Below, piece by piece: positions 12,337 through 12,822 of a DNA stretch of 12,822 nt. The stretch spans positions 1 to 12,822 of the forward strand of contig URRR01000047.1 of NCBI GenBank assembly GCA_900550365.1. Reading direction: 5' to 3'. The position numbers and the translations under genes were made by a program. Under the pieces are notes generated by a model, which saw only the letters and a program-made list of their open reading frames with translations, was not told where the DNA came from and did not search any database. The stretch comes from an uncultured Prevotella sp. (GTDB lineage: Bacteria > Bacteroidota > Bacteroidia > Bacteroidales > Bacteroidaceae). How positions within the stretch are numbered: the stretch's first letter is position 1; each line of letters starts with the position of its first letter.

Positions 12337-12365
12337 TTACCGCTCGCTGCGCTCGCTTAGTAGTA

Positions 12366-12563
12366 AGAAGTCATTTGTCTTGCGGATTATTCTTAAGTAG
12401 TTAAAGGAGTTAGAAGTAGTCAGTAGGAGTCAGAAGTCATTTGTCTTGCGGATTATTCTTAAGTAGTTAAAGGAGTTAGAGGTAGTCAGAAGGAGTCAGA
12501 AGTCATTTGCCTTGCGGGTTATTCTTAAGCAGTTAAAAGGAGTTAGAAGTCATTTGCTTTGCC
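12366..12563. repeat. 66-bp tandem repeat, two full units plus two partial ones
   Basis: Units start with AGAAGTCATTTG at 12366, 12432, 12498 and 12545, so the spacing is 66, 66 and 47. Each full unit holds CTTGCGGATTATTCTTAAG and then AGTTAAAGGAGTTAG-like segments. The copies differ by a few bases. They read in the opposite sense to the 62-bp array that follows. Confidence 0.85.
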
Positions 12564-12573
12564 TGTAAAACAT

Positions 12574-12802
12574 TTGACTTTAACTACATTAACTACTTTG
12601 ACTACTTGTAACTACCGAAAGCAACAACAGAGCACTTGACTTTAACTACATTAACTACTTTGACTACTTATAACTACCGAAAACAACAACAGAACACTTG
12701 ACTTTAACTACATTAACTACTCTGACTACTTGTAACTACTGAAAGCAACAACAGAACACTTGACTTTAACTACATTAACTACTCTGACTACTTATAACTA
12801 CT
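12574..12802. repeat. 62-bp tandem repeat, nearly four units
   Basis: Units begin TTGACTTTAACTACATTAAC at 12574, 12636, 12698 and 12760, an exact 62-base period. Each unit continues with a TAACTACT-(T/C)TGACTACTT-(G/A)TAACTAC core and a GCAACAACAGAGCAC-like end. Only a few positions vary between units. The last unit is cut short near 12802 and is followed by an A/T run at the window edge. The TAACTAC motif also appears just before the DUF2851 start (10919-10934). Confidence 0.9.
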
Positions 12803-12822
12803 AATAAAAAACTCCTTTTTTA

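Noticed and set aside
12366..12802. CRISPR array
   Set aside because: The 62- and 66-bp units repeat as wholes, including the parts that would be spacers, and no cas genes are visible. This is ordinary tandem repetition.

Overview
The window looks like chromosomal DNA of a Bacteroidales bacterium, most likely Prevotella or a close relative. The evidence is as follows. Most genes are preceded by the Bacteroidetes promoter signature (TAnnTTTG, sometimes with TTTG about 19-21 bases upstream). Start codons generally follow AT-rich leaders instead of Shine-Dalgarno sites. The protein families are typical of the phylum: a PCMD-type lipoprotein, a DUF2851 protein, a calycin-like secreted protein with a C-terminal tag, a DKNYW-repeat protein and a sialate O-acetylesterase-like SGNH hydrolase. 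Coding DNA is GC-rich and the spacers are AT-rich and full of repeats.

Layout. Positions 1-2758, all on the minus strand, hold pnp (polynucleotide phosphorylase) followed by the 5' part of a secreted DKNYW-repeat protein that runs off the left edge. Positions 2759-3473 are a spacer with the pnp promoter, a period-22 hairpin array and short tandem repeats. Positions 3474-6922 hold a small secreted protein (+), a zinc-ribbon Nudix hydrolase (-), an SGNH acetylesterase (-) and, divergent from it, a secreted alpha/beta-hydrolase esterase (+). Positions 6923-7688 are a spacer packed with unrelated repeats: a heptamer-based inverted repeat, a 180-bp element with terminal inverted repeats, and a second period-22 array. 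Positions 7689-10588 are a three-gene cell-envelope operon (PCMD lipoprotein, outer-membrane beta-barrel, calycin-like secreted protein) with a clear promoter and a clear intrinsic terminator. Positions 10589-12243 hold a spacer with a third period-22 array, then a DUF2851 gene. Positions 12244-12822 are a dense field of 8-, 21-, 66- and 62-bp tandem repeats.

How the genes work together. pnp and the Nudix hydrolase are housekeeping (RNA turnover and nucleotide clean-up). The two divergent esterases probably remove acetyl groups from host or plant glycans. The three-gene operon probably builds an envelope complex or ligand-binding surface system whose substrate I cannot name.

I see no defence system, CRISPR-cas locus, transposase gene, rRNA or tRNA. 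The most unusual content is the intergenic repeat landscape. Its best element is a period-22 family (15-nt A/T-flanked, GC-cored unit plus 7-nt spacer) found at three separate places, with hairpin arms that change together.
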